Part shown: positions 25,216 through 33,993 of the stretch, in pieces
Layout of the letters: every line of letters begins with the position of its first letter
How positions within the stretch are numbered: position 1 is the stretch's first letter
NCBI RefSeq assembly: GCF_050433505.1
Contig: NZ_JBNPXC010000001.1
Span: 124,001-188,000, forward strand
Source: Methanobacterium_D oryzae
GTDB taxonomy: Archaea > Methanobacteriota > Methanobacteria > Methanobacteriales > Methanobacteriaceae
Direction of reading: 5' to 3'
Length of the DNA stretch: 64,000 bases
The notes under the pieces: model-generated
Seen by the model: only the letters and a program-made list of their open reading frames with translations
The model's database searches: none
Told to the model about the DNA's origin: nothing
Position numbers and translations under genes: made by a program

Positions 25216-25815
25216 TTAGGACTTATTCCGTCCTTTTATAATCTTTAAATTCAATTTCAAGTATTTAATCATTAAATTGTAGAACCATTTAGCTATATAT
25301 GCCATAAGCACTACTAACAAAATTCCTGCTATTGTTATACCAATGCCCCCGCCTATTATCACTAAATTTCCGATAAATCCACTACTTGAAGGTAGATGAA
25401 GATTTTGTTGTGGATATAGTAAATGAAGTACAGGTGACATTGTGGCTAAAATCCCTGAAAAAATAATTGCTAACCCTGTCAAGAATAAACCCACTATAAT
25501 CGCTGCAAGTAAAAGCGCGGGGCCCGCTATAAATACCAGATTAAAAAATCCAAGCCCTGTTGCTGCAAGTGCCGCTTCATATATACTCCCAACTGATGGC
25601 TTATCTTCTGCTTTTTTAATCTTTTGTTCTACTTTGATTTGTTTTGCAACTGTTTCTGGATCTCCTAAGGCTCTTGATATTTCTTCTTCAGTTCTACCTT
25701 TTTCTAGGCCAATTATAAAGTGCTCTTCGTAATCTGAAAGTATATCTTCTCTATCCTCTTCTGGCATATCTTTTACTAGCTCTGTAAGCTTTTCAAGATA
25801 TTCGTCCTTATTCAT
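25216..25815 (-). CDS. DUF1700-like membrane protein
   Basis: 199 residues. The N-terminal soluble part has the DUF1700/HAAS pattern (MNKDEYLEKLTELVKDMPEED, then DYEEHFIIGLEKGRTEEEIS and LGDPETVAKQI), followed by four hydrophobic segments. The gene overlaps the PadR gene by 8 bases. In bacteria DUF1700 proteins are regularly coupled to PadR regulators and probably act with them in controlling membrane or envelope genes. Confidence 0.85.
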   Translation of the reverse strand: MNKDEYLEKLTELVKDMPEEDREDILSDYEEHFIIGLEKGRTEEEISRALGDPETVAKQIKVEQKIKKAEDKPSVGSIYEAALAATGLGFFNLVFIAGPALLLAAIIVGLFLTGLAIIFSGILATMSPVLHLLYPQQNLHLPSSSGFIGNLVIIGGGIGITIAGILLVVLMAYIAKWFYNLMIKYLKLNLKIIKGRNKS

Positions 25816-26152
25816 CCTTAAATTCCTCCAAAAATTTCACATCTTTTGAGTGCAGTAAATTGTTAACCCCTGCAGAAAATTCATCCCATTCTGCAACTAA
25901 TTTCTCTCTTTTTTCTTTTCCAGTATCAGTAAGTTTGTAATATTTCCTTGAAGGCCCTTCTTGAGACTCTTTTAAGTATGAATCCAGTAGTCTTTCCTTT
26001 TTAAGTCTTCTAAGAAGAGGATATATGGTACCTTCTGAAATTGAAATACTCTTTGAGATTTCATCGACCATTTCGTAACCATAACAGTCTTTTTTGTCAA
26101 GGATTGCTAAAACACAAAGTTCCAGCACTCCTTTTTTGAATTGTGCATTCAT
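25808..26152 (-). CDS. PadR-family transcriptional regulator
   Basis: 114 residues with the PadR winged helix: LELCVLAILDKKDCYGYEMVDEI, ISEGTIYPLLRRLKKERLL, and the wing GPSRKYYKLTDTGKEK. The short PadR-s2 type binds DNA as a dimer and usually represses nearby transport or membrane genes. Repeats CAAGGTA in its own promoter (26170-26193) suggest autoregulation. Confidence 0.92.
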   Translation of the reverse strand: MNAQFKKGVLELCVLAILDKKDCYGYEMVDEISKSISISEGTIYPLLRRLKKERLLDSYLKESQEGPSRKYYKLTDTGKEKREKLVAEWDEFSAGVNNLLHSKDVKFLEEFKDE

Positions 26153-26169
26153 AATATCACTATGTCTTA

Positions 26170-26204
26170 CAAGGTATTGTATATTGCAAGGTACTATATA
26201 TAGT
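26170..26204 (-). promoter_or_regulatory. PadR promoter with repeated CAAGGTA
   Basis: CAAGGTA occurs at 26170-26176 and 26187-26193, 17 bases apart, just downstream (minus strand) of the TATA box ACTATATATAG (26194-26204). The part between the repeats (TTGTATATTGCAA) is nearly palindromic. The position fits an autorepressor site. Confidence 0.5.
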
Positions 26205-26362
26205 TTAAGGATTGATAATTAAACATTAAAACTAAAAATATTTAAACGCTTATTTTTGAAAAATACTATTTTAAATTCCATTATTCCCTTTAATATTTAA
26301 AATAAAAATTATAAATTTAAAAAACAGTATTTATTTATTTTCAAATCACGATTTATATGAAA

Positions 26363-26968
26363 TTAAAGTGCATATTCCATATTAAATGCGCCTTTTTCGC
26401 CACTGAACCATCTAATGCTCTTTTTATTAAATATTTTAAAACCAAATCTTTCATAAAGTCTTAAAGCCCCTTCATTTTCAAGATCAACATCTAGAACTAC
26501 CCTTTTACAATTTTTTTTACGGGCAATTTCTAAAGATTTTCCTAAAATGAATGTACCAATTCCTTTACCCCTACAATCTTCATTTACCGCAACTGCCCCT
26601 AAATAGAAGTCATGATCATCCAGATCAGAAAGAATCATATTATCAACAATATCAAAAAGAACAAACTTTAAAGCATCATAAGGATTTAAAGTCCTAAAGT
26701 AAGTCTTAAAATCTCTTTTAATAGATTCTTCACTTCCTTTAGAAGCCATTAATAATCCGAATATTTCCTTTTCATCTTCTTTTGTCACGATATAAATATT
26801 TTCATGCCCTAAATTATTTTTACTTGCATTTATGAGCTTTTTAATTTTTTTAGTTGCATTTTCTTTAGTTTTAAAATAAAATTTAAATGTGCGAGCATCT
26901 GTTTCATAAATCAATGAAGCTACATCATCTAAATCATGTTTATCAATATCAAATTTAACAAGTTTCAT
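26363..26968 (-). CDS. GNAT-family N-acetyltransferase
   Basis: 201 residues. The acetyl-CoA binding block is VNEDCRGKGIGTFILGKSLEIA (about 129-150), followed by VVLDVDLENEGALRLYERFGFK, the beta5/alpha4 signature. The N-terminal half (DARTFKFYFKTKENATKKI) is divergent. The substrate is unknown. It stands alone, divergent from the DUF2769 gene. Confidence 0.85.
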   Translation of the reverse strand: MKLVKFDIDKHDLDDVASLIYETDARTFKFYFKTKENATKKIKKLINASKNNLGHENIYIVTKEDEKEIFGLLMASKGSEESIKRDFKTYFRTLNPYDALKFVLFDIVDNMILSDLDDHDFYLGAVAVNEDCRGKGIGTFILGKSLEIARKKNCKRVVLDVDLENEGALRLYERFGFKIFNKKSIRWFSGEKGAFNMEYAL

Positions 26969-27102
26969 TGTATCCTACTTAAATTAGATTTAATTTCTTT
27001 TTAAATCATTTGTCAATATTATTACACTCATTTAGATGAATTTCATATTATTTATTAATAATAATGAACTTATTATTATATGTACCAATTGGAGTTGAAA
27101 TT

Positions 27103-27405
27103 ATGGTTAATATTGAATTTAATAATGAAAATATTGAAAAATGTCAGTGCCCTTGTTGCCCAGTACAGGGCGCAAGTAAATGTGCATATGAACAGTTAGA
27201 AAAAGTACAGAAAATAAATGGGATGCCAAATCCAGAAGAAGTTCCAGGAATATACTGTATATCCGGAAAAACGACATGTGAAGACTTTAATCAAGAAGGA
27301 ATGTGCCAGTGCAGTAAATGCGAATTATGGAAAGAATATAATTTAGGAGCAGAAGAACCTGGCGGCTATTTCTGTGCAAGAGGAAAATCCAGACCTCAAA
27401 AATAA
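27103..27405 (+). CDS. Cysteine-rich DUF2769 protein
   Basis: The ATG at 27103 is chosen over one at 27064 because GGAG lies eight bases before it and the relative at 44144 also starts MVN. The product has 100 residues. It carries about ten cysteines in the pattern C-x-C-P-x-C-P, a central YCxxGxxxC, then CQCSKCELWKEY and a terminal YFCARG. This is the DUF2769 family of methanogens, which probably binds metal or an iron-sulfur cluster. The function is unknown. Relatives occur at 44144, 46560, 46799 and 47042. Confidence 0.85.
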   Translation: MVNIEFNNENIEKCQCPCCPVQGASKCAYEQLEKVQKINGMPNPEEVPGIYCISGKTTCEDFNQEGMCQCSKCELWKEYNLGAEEPGGYFCARGKSRPQK

Positions 27406-27576
27406 AAGAATAATTAAACTTTTAAACATATTTATTATTTATTTTTTAGTTTATCCATATACTAAACTTAAATTAGAATAATATCCCTAATTAAGCTTAT
27501 TTTTAAATAATAACTCCTAAAATAGATTATTTTTAGAGCACAATTTATATAATATTCATACCCTAAATAAATTTAC

Positions 27577-29379
27577 ATGGAAACAAAACGATTTATTCTC
27601 CTTGACATTGATTATGTATCAGAAAACGGGCTTCCAGTGGTCAGGCTCTTTGGAAAAGAGCGCGGTGAAGATGAAGGAAGATCAATAATTGCTTTAGACA
27701 GACATTTTAGACCTTATATTTATGTAATTCCACATGGTGACATGGAAAAATGCATTCGGCAAATTAAAACTCTTGAAATTGATGAAGTTAGAAAAGTCCA
27801 AAAAAAAGATATTGGTATTCCTAAAGAAATGCTTGAAGTTGTTTTATTCCATCCTCAAGATGTACCTAAACTTAGAGAGAAAATATTGGATTTAACTGAA
27901 GTTAAAGAAATTAGAGAGCATGATATTCCATTTTACAGAAGATATTTAATTGATAATGCGCTTTTCCCAATGGCAGAAGTGGAAGTTAAAGGAAAATGTA
28001 AAACACAAAAATCAGGGCCAGGAATTTCATCAACTGATGAAAATCTATGTATTTTTGAGATAGAAGGGAAACCAGAACCTCAAGATGGTGAAATTCCCCA
28101 TATAAATGTTATGAGTTTTGATATCGAAGTTAGAAACCCAAAGGGAATGCCTGTTGCAGATCGTGATGAAATTATTATGATAAGTATGGCCAGCAATTTT
28201 GGACTTTCTAAGGTGCTTTCAACTAAAACTGCCCCAATGGATTATATTGAGACTTTAAAAAATGAAAAGGAAATGATAAAGCGTTTTGTTGAGATTATAA
28301 ATACTGAAAATCCTGACGTAATTTTAGGTTACAGTTCAGATAACTTTGATTTTCCTTATATTAATGATAGGGCTAAAAAGCTTGGAGTATCATTAAATAT
28401 TGGTTTAGATGGTTCTGGACTGAAATTTTTAAGGCGTGGGTATGTATCAGCTGCTGTAATAAGAGGCCGAATTCATGTAGATCTTTATCCAATTATGAGA
28501 AGACATCTGACCCTCGACCGTTATACCTTAGAACGTGTGTATAAAGAACTTTTTGATGAAGAAAAGGAAGATATTGAAGGGGATGAAATCTGGAAATACT
28601 GGGATGCTGGGGGCGAAAAACTAGAAGAACTCTTTGAATACTCTATGGATGACGCTATTGCAGCGTATAAAGTTGGGGAGAAAATGCTTCCTATAAATAG
28701 AGAGCTTACAAGGATTATAGGCCAACCGTTATCAGATATTAGCAGAATGGCATCTGGACAGATGGTTGAATGGTTCCTTATAAGGAAAGCCTATGAAGTT
28801 GATGAAATAATACCTAATAAACCATCTCAATACGAATATTCAAAGAGAAGAGGCCTTACCTATGTAGGAGGATATGTCAAAGACCCAGTAAAAGGTCTTC
28901 ATGAAAATATAGTTGCATTTGACTTTAAAAGCCTGTATCCAAGTATAATTATTTCAAAAAATATATCTCCAGACACCTTGATAAAAGGTGAAACTGATGA
29001 AGAGTATCATACTGCTCCGGAAGTACCTCATAAGTTCAGGAAAGCACCTAAAGGTTTTATACCGTCAATAATAGGCGAGTTACTCAAAGAAAGAGTAAAA
29101 ATAAAGGATATTATGAAAAAAACTGCGAAAGATTCAGTCGAATACAGAATTTTTAATGTGCAACAGGAAGCTTTAAAAACCCTTGCAAATTCTATGTATG
29201 GAGTTTATGGTTATGCACGGTTTAGATGGTACAGCAGAGAATGTGCTGACGCTGTAACTGCCTGGGGAAGAGATTATATTAAAAACACTATGAAGGAAGC
29301 CGAAAAATATGGATTTAAGGCCATATATGCTGATACTGATGGTTTTTATGCTACTTATATTGGAAATACAGAAAAATAA
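27577..29379 (+). CDS. polB1: Family B DNA polymerase, large fragment (split PolB1)
   Basis: 600 residues. The exonuclease motifs are FDIEV (Exo I), SSDNFDFPYI (Exo II) and YSMDDAIAAY (Exo III). The polymerase motifs are DFKSLYPSI (motif A), ALKTLANSMYG (motif B) and YADTDG (motif C). The protein then stops with IGNTEK, so the thumb domain is missing. In Methanothermobacter thermautotrophicus PolB is likewise encoded by two separate genes, the large one ending at this place, so this is the normal lineage-specific split and not a broken gene. The small subunit gene is not in this window. Confidence 0.95.
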   Translation: METKRFILLDIDYVSENGLPVVRLFGKERGEDEGRSIIALDRHFRPYIYVIPHGDMEKCIRQIKTLEIDEVRKVQKKDIGIPKEMLEVVLFHPQDVPKLREKILDLTEVKEIREHDIPFYRRYLIDNALFPMAEVEVKGKCKTQKSGPGISSTDENLCIFEIEGKPEPQDGEIPHINVMSFDIEVRNPKGMPVADRDEIIMISMASNFGLSKVLSTKTAPMDYIETLKNEKEMIKRFVEIINTENPDVILGYSSDNFDFPYINDRAKKLGVSLNIGLDGSGLKFLRRGYVSAAVIRGRIHVDLYPIMRRHLTLDRYTLERVYKELFDEEKEDIEGDEIWKYWDAGGEKLEELFEYSMDDAIAAYKVGEKMLPINRELTRIIGQPLSDISRMASGQMVEWFLIRKAYEVDEIIPNKPSQYEYSKRRGLTYVGGYVKDPVKGLHENIVAFDFKSLYPSIIISKNISPDTLIKGETDEEYHTAPEVPHKFRKAPKGFIPSIIGELLKERVKIKDIMKKTAKDSVEYRIFNVQQEALKTLANSMYGVYGYARFRWYSRECADAVTAWGRDYIKNTMKEAEKYGFKAIYADTDGFYATYIGNTEK

Positions 29380-29432
29380 ATATTAAATTCTACAAAATAG
29401 GTTAAAGAAATCAAATCTTGTAAGGAATTTAA

Positions 29433-30401
29433 ATGAATCCATGGCAAAGAGAATTAAAATTAGATCCAGTACCTAATCTTTTATCTTTAGAAAACAAGGC
29501 AATAACATATTTTGCAAAACGTGACCTTTTAGATGAAAGGGTTGAATCCATTGAAACATTATGGAAATTGCGGGATGCAGAAAAAATTCTAAGAAAACAA
29601 CAATCTGACGGTTCATGGGAATATCCCGGTGGTAAAGGACATATACGCTCCCAGGAAAATTACAATCAAATTGAAACTTACAGGAATTTAAGAGATTTAG
29701 TTGAAAAATATGGATTTACTAAAAAACATGAAGCAATAGAAAGCGCTGCTGAATTCTTTTTTCGTTTTCAAACTGGAGAAGGGGATTTTCGAGGAATATA
29801 TGGTACTCAATATACTCCAACTTACACCCCCGCCATTATGGAGCTTTTGATTAAAGCAGGCTATGAAAATGATCCTCATATATTAAAGGGATTTGAATGG
29901 CTTTTATCCATCAAGCAAGACGATGGGGGTTGGGCCATACCCCTTAGAACAGCAGGTAAAAAATTAGATGCTTTAAATAGTCCCGAACTTATACATCCTG
30001 TTAAATCCAAACCCTTTTCTCATTTAGTAACTGGAATGGTACTAAGGGCATTTGCAACTCATCCAAAATACCGAAAATCAGAAAGCGCTGAAAAAGCAGG
30101 TGAACTTTTAATCTCTCGTTTCTTTAAAAGTGATAAGTATTCTGATAGAAGAAGTAAAGATTTCTGGGAAAAAGTATCTTATCCCTTCTGGTTTACTGAT
30201 ATTATATCATCACTGGACTCACTTTCATTTATAGGGCTTACCAGAGATAATTCTCAGATAGCTGAAGCTCTGAAGTGGCTGAAAAATCGGCAAACTGAAG
30301 ATGGACTTTTTAATCTTAAAATTGTAAGAGGCGCAGATAAAGATTTACCCTACTGGATATGTCTTGCTGTTTGTAGATTATTTAATCGATATTATGAATA
30401 A
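29433..30401 (+). CDS. Prenyltransferase/terpene-cyclase-like alpha-alpha toroid protein
   Basis: 322 residues. Repeats of the QW/toroid type are visible: LRKQQSDGSWEYPG, FFRFQTGEGDF, LSIKQDDGGWAIP and LKNRQTEDGLF. These are hallmarks of the six-hairpin toroid fold of squalene cyclases and protein prenyltransferases. No DxDD or DxxDD catalytic motif is evident, so it may bind lipid or protein, not cyclise terpenes. The first methionine follows AAGGAATTTA. It lies between polB1 and an aminotransferase with short gaps. Confidence 0.6.
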   Translation: MNPWQRELKLDPVPNLLSLENKAITYFAKRDLLDERVESIETLWKLRDAEKILRKQQSDGSWEYPGGKGHIRSQENYNQIETYRNLRDLVEKYGFTKKHEAIESAAEFFFRFQTGEGDFRGIYGTQYTPTYTPAIMELLIKAGYENDPHILKGFEWLLSIKQDDGGWAIPLRTAGKKLDALNSPELIHPVKSKPFSHLVTGMVLRAFATHPKYRKSESAEKAGELLISRFFKSDKYSDRRSKDFWEKVSYPFWFTDIISSLDSLSFIGLTRDNSQIAEALKWLKNRQTEDGLFNLKIVRGADKDLPYWICLAVCRLFNRYYE

Positions 30402-30447
30402 AAAAATAGAATAATGCTAACATATTAATTTATTAGAGGAATTGATT

Positions 30448-31647
30448 ATGGATGAAAATTTAAACACAATTGAAATTGAAGACACTCATTATGCTTCTTT
30501 TGCAAATAAAAAGCAAATATCAATAGAAAAAGGAGAAGGATTATACGTTTATGATGAAGAAGGTAAAAAATATATAGATTTAACTGCAGGATGGGGCGTT
30601 ACAAGCATCGGGCATGCTAATCCTGTAATTACAGAAGCTCTTTTAGAGCAGAGTAAAAAAATTATACAAAATCCTAATTCTGGAGCGACATATTCACCAG
30701 CAAGGTCAAAACTCATATCATTGATGCAAGAAATACTTCCTGAAAATTTAACACGCATATTTTTCTCAAATAGTGGCGCAGAGGCAAATGATGCAGCCAT
30801 TAAGATTGCAAGGAAAGTAACAGGCAAAAAGAATATAATATCTACAGAAAAAAGCTTTCATGGACGAACAATTAGTACAGTATCTGCAACAGGGCAAGAT
30901 AAACATAGAAATAGATTCAATCCACTTGTTCAAAATCACATATTTGTCCCACATAACGATATTCAAGCAGTTAGAGAAGTCATAGGAAATGATGTTGCCG
31001 CGGTGATAGTAGAACCAATACAAGGAGAAGGGGGAATTAATGTCCCAGATGAGGGTTATCTTGAAAAGCTATCAGCATTATGTAAGAAAAATGGCGTTCT
31101 TTTAATAGTGGATGAAATTCAGACTGGATTCTTGAGAACCGGCTCAATGTTTGCATCAGATGGTGTTGAAATTGATATTTTGACTATGGCCAAAGGTATC
31201 GCTGGAGGATTTCCATTTGGAGCATTTGCAATTACAGAAAAAATAAATGACAAAATTGAAATAGGAGATCATGGCGGTACTTATTGTGGAAATCCTCTTG
31301 GTTGTGCTGTTGCATATTCAGTTATCAAATATATGCAAGATAATGAAATCTGGGAGAATGTTGAAGAAGTAGGCAAATTCACCTTTAAAAAACTTAAGGA
31401 AATGCAAAATGAGCATCCAGATATTATAAAAGATATACGTGGTAAAGGACTATTAATTGCGATAGAAATTATTGATGAAGAAACTACAAATTTCCTAAAT
31501 TCAAAATGTTTGGATAATGGGCTTATTTTAAATGTTACACAGGGGAAAATAATGAGAATATTTCCTGCTTTGAATATATCAAAAGAAGAGATGAAAGAAG
31601 GATTAGAAATATTTAAAAGAGCTTTAGATAATCAAAATAAGAGATAA
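30448..31647 (+). CDS. Class III aminotransferase (acetylornithine/ornithine/GABA type)
   Basis: The ATG at 30448 has AGAGGA eight bases upstream; an in-frame TTG at 30442 is less likely. About 399 residues. It shows FSNSGAEANDAAIKIAR (phosphate binding), GRTISTVSATGQ, the Asp of VDEIQTGFLRTG that contacts PLP nitrogen, and the Schiff-base lysine in TMAKGIAGGFPFGA. It is similar to ArgD and 4-aminobutyrate transaminases. The next gene, an amidase-like hydrolase, starts one base later, so the pair probably serves one catabolic or salvage route that cannot be named. Confidence 0.88.
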   Translation: MDENLNTIEIEDTHYASFANKKQISIEKGEGLYVYDEEGKKYIDLTAGWGVTSIGHANPVITEALLEQSKKIIQNPNSGATYSPARSKLISLMQEILPENLTRIFFSNSGAEANDAAIKIARKVTGKKNIISTEKSFHGRTISTVSATGQDKHRNRFNPLVQNHIFVPHNDIQAVREVIGNDVAAVIVEPIQGEGGINVPDEGYLEKLSALCKKNGVLLIVDEIQTGFLRTGSMFASDGVEIDILTMAKGIAGGFPFGAFAITEKINDKIEIGDHGGTYCGNPLGCAVAYSVIKYMQDNEIWENVEEVGKFTFKKLKEMQNEHPDIIKDIRGKGLLIAIEIIDEETTNFLNSKCLDNGLILNVTQGKIMRIFPALNISKEEMKEGLEIFKRALDNQNKR

Positions 31648-31648
31648 C

Positions 31649-32176
31649 ATGAAAACTAAAAAAGCACTGATTATAATAGATATGCTCAACGACTTCGTGC
31701 TTGAAAATGCACCTTTAGAAGTCCCATCAACACGAAATATCATTCCTGCTTTAAAAAAAGAAATTAAAGAATCCAGAGAGCAAGGAAATCCCATCATTTA
31801 CGTTACTGACAATCATGAAGAAAATGATATAGAATTTAAAAGAATGAACTGGCCGGCCCATGCAATTAAAGGAACTCACGGATCAGACATTATTGAAGAT
31901 TTAAAGCCACAAAATGGAGATATAATCGTTTCCAAAACTAATTATTCCGCATTTCACAGTGGAAATCTACATAATGTGCTAAAAGAGCTAGAAGTAGATA
32001 CTTTGACAATTACGGGTACTGTTACCCACATATGTGTACTTTTCATGGCTTATGATGGAGTTTTAAGAGGTTATAATGTAGAAGTGCCTAAAAGTTGTGT
32101 AGCTGGACAAAATGAAGAAGATGATGAAAGCGCTTTTAAGATTATGCGTGAAGTTCTTGGAGTAAAAGTGATATAG
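31649..32176 (+). CDS. Isochorismatase-family cysteine hydrolase
   Basis: 175 residues of the nicotinamidase/isochorismatase fold. The N-terminal IIDMLNDFV supplies the catalytic Asp (about residue 11), VSKTNYSAFHSG the Lys (about residue 93), and TGTVTHICVLFMAYDG the nucleophilic Cys (about residue 128) after a cis-peptide-like VTH. Together these form an amide-hydrolase triad. It is one base downstream of the aminotransferase and therefore in the same operon. Nicotinamidase or N-carbamoyl hydrolase activity are candidates. Confidence 0.88.
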   Translation: MKTKKALIIIDMLNDFVLENAPLEVPSTRNIIPALKKEIKESREQGNPIIYVTDNHEENDIEFKRMNWPAHAIKGTHGSDIIEDLKPQNGDIIVSKTNYSAFHSGNLHNVLKELEVDTLTITGTVTHICVLFMAYDGVLRGYNVEVPKSCVAGQNEEDDESAFKIMREVLGVKVI

Positions 32177-32255
32177 AGTTGTGAGTCGATGATACATAGA
32201 GATTTAAAAGAAAAATTTGAATAAACTAATAAATTAAGAATTTGAAGGGTATCAA

Positions 32256-32714
32256 ATGAATATAAATTATATCGCGCTAAATAAAGAAGAAATTAATAAA
32301 ATTAAGCCTTTATGGAATAATTTAAGAGATTATCATAGTGAATTATCAACACATTTTCAAGAAAGATACAAAGCAGTTAAATTTGAGGATCGAAAAGAAG
32401 AAATACTTAAAAAATCTGAAAATGGAATCCTAAAAATTGATCTTGTTGAGGATAAAAATAATAGTAGTTATGTTGGCTATTGTATAAGCTCCATTTCAGA
32501 AGAAAATGTTGGTGAAGTGGATTCTATATATTTAAATGAAAAATACCGATCTTCAGGCATTGGTTCAGCGCTTATGGAACGTGCTCTTAACTGGATGGAT
32601 AAAAATGGGGTTAAAACTAAAAAAATAGTAGTAGCTGTTGGTAATGAAGAATTATTATCATTTTATAAGCGTTATAATTTCTTTCCAAGGCATTTAATAT
32701 TAGAAAAAAGATAA
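32256..32714 (+). CDS. GNAT-family N-acetyltransferase
   Basis: 152 residues with the acetyl-CoA loop YRSSGIGSALMERALNWM (about 100-117), preceded by VDSIYLNEKY and followed by VAVGNEELLSFYKRYNFFPRHL. The ribosome binding site GAAGGG precedes the ATG. The substrate is unknown. The next gene starts 20 bases downstream. Confidence 0.85.
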   Translation: MNINYIALNKEEINKIKPLWNNLRDYHSELSTHFQERYKAVKFEDRKEEILKKSENGILKIDLVEDKNNSSYVGYCISSISEENVGEVDSIYLNEKYRSSGIGSALMERALNWMDKNGVKTKKIVVAVGNEELLSFYKRYNFFPRHLILEKR

Positions 32715-32734
32715 TACATGAATTGAGGTATTCT

Positions 32735-33436
32735 ATGCAGCTTGAATATAAAATCAGAATAATGGCAGAACATGAAGGGGCTGACTTTTTTGGCATTGCG
32801 GATCTATCAAGTGTCAAAGATACAATAATTGAACAAGGGAGCTCTTTTGTAGCTGATTATCCTAAAGCAATCTCTATTGGGATACGACTACCAGACGCAA
32901 TTGTTGATGCCCTGCCTGATCGAGATAATCCTGCTGTGGCCGTTAATTATCGTCATGCTTATGATATTACCAATTTACGTCTTGACCTTTTAACATCAAA
33001 ATTAGCAAGTATAATCCAACAAGAAGGTTATAAGGCACTGTCAATTCCTGCATCTGAGCGTTATGATAATGAGAGAATCTGTGCCGTTTTTTCGCATAAG
33101 TTAGCTGCAAATCTGGCTGGTCTTGGATGGATCGGAAAAAGCTGTTTGCTTGTAACTCCTGAAGCAGGTCCAAGAGTTCGTTGGGCCACTATTCTTACAG
33201 ATGCACCATTAAAAGTTACAGGAGAACCATTAGAATCAAAATGTGTAGAATGCAATGAATGTGTGGAAATATGTCCTGTTAATGCATTTACTGGTAAATC
33301 ATTTAGAGAAAATGAACCACGTGAAGTAAGATATGATGCTAAAAAATGTGAGGAATACTTATACAACTCAGAAGATCATGCAGATTGGAATGTGTGCGGA
33401 TTATGCATTTATATCTGTCCACATGGTAAAAAATGA
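32735..33436 (+). CDS. QueG-like [4Fe-4S] protein (epoxyqueuosine reductase family)
   Basis: The ATG at 32735 is chosen over an upstream TTG because TGAGGT lies before it; about 233 residues. The N-terminal half resembles the corrinoid-binding half of QueG (FFGIADLSSVKD, AISIGIRLPDAIVDAL). The C-terminus has two ferredoxin motifs: CVECNECVEICPVNAF and CGLCIYICPHGKK. Archaea make archaeosine and not queuosine by the bacterial path, so the real substrate is probably different; relatives in methanogens are called 4Fe-4S binding proteins. Confidence 0.82.
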   Translation: MQLEYKIRIMAEHEGADFFGIADLSSVKDTIIEQGSSFVADYPKAISIGIRLPDAIVDALPDRDNPAVAVNYRHAYDITNLRLDLLTSKLASIIQQEGYKALSIPASERYDNERICAVFSHKLAANLAGLGWIGKSCLLVTPEAGPRVRWATILTDAPLKVTGEPLESKCVECNECVEICPVNAFTGKSFRENEPREVRYDAKKCEEYLYNSEDHADWNVCGLCIYICPHGKK

Positions 33437-33441
33437 ATAAT

Positions 33442-33960
33442 CTAAAGAGTCATGTATTTTTCACTGCTTATAATTTCACTTAAATGTTTTCTTGGTCTTT
33501 GATGAGGGTCTTCGGCTGCTACTCCTACTGTAAACATTGCAGGAACTCTAATTCTTTCTGGAATATCTAAAATGTTCCTTACTTTTTCTTCATCGTATGC
33601 CCCAAGCCAGCATGTTCCAAGACCCTGTTCTGTAGCTTCAAGAATCATAAATGACACTGCAATTGAAAGATCAACTGTATATGCATATTGACCACAAGGC
33701 ATCACTCTTTCAGATTCTGTTGAACATGCAACAATTGTAACTGGAGCTTCTGCAACAAATTTCTGACCATTAGCAGCTTCAACAAGTTTTTCTCTTGTTT
33801 CTTTATTTTTTACAACTATAAATTTCCATTCTTGCCTGTTTGCAGCAGATGGTGCAATTCTAGCTGCTTCTAATATCATTTCAAGCTTCTCATCGTCGAC
33901 AGGTGTGTCTTTATATTTTCTAATACTTCGCCTTTTGCTTATAGCTTCAAAAACGTCCAT
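33442..33960 (-). CDS. Nitroreductase-family protein
   Basis: 172 residues with the FMN-binding SKRRSIRKYKDTPVDDEKL start, RIAPSAANRQEWKFIVV near residue 35 and GLGTCWLGAYDEEKV near residue 112. This is a full-length short nitroreductase, usually a homodimer using NAD(P)H or F420. It is convergent with the QueG-like gene and upstream-adjacent to larB on the same strand. The substrate is unknown. Confidence 0.92.
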   Translation of the reverse strand: MDVFEAISKRRSIRKYKDTPVDDEKLEMILEAARIAPSAANRQEWKFIVVKNKETREKLVEAANGQKFVAEAPVTIVACSTESERVMPCGQYAYTVDLSIAVSFMILEATEQGLGTCWLGAYDEEKVRNILDIPERIRVPAMFTVGVAAEDPHQRPRKHLSEIISSEKYMTL

Positions 33961-33993
33961 AATTAACCTCCAAAATTTTAAAAATTTCCTTTA

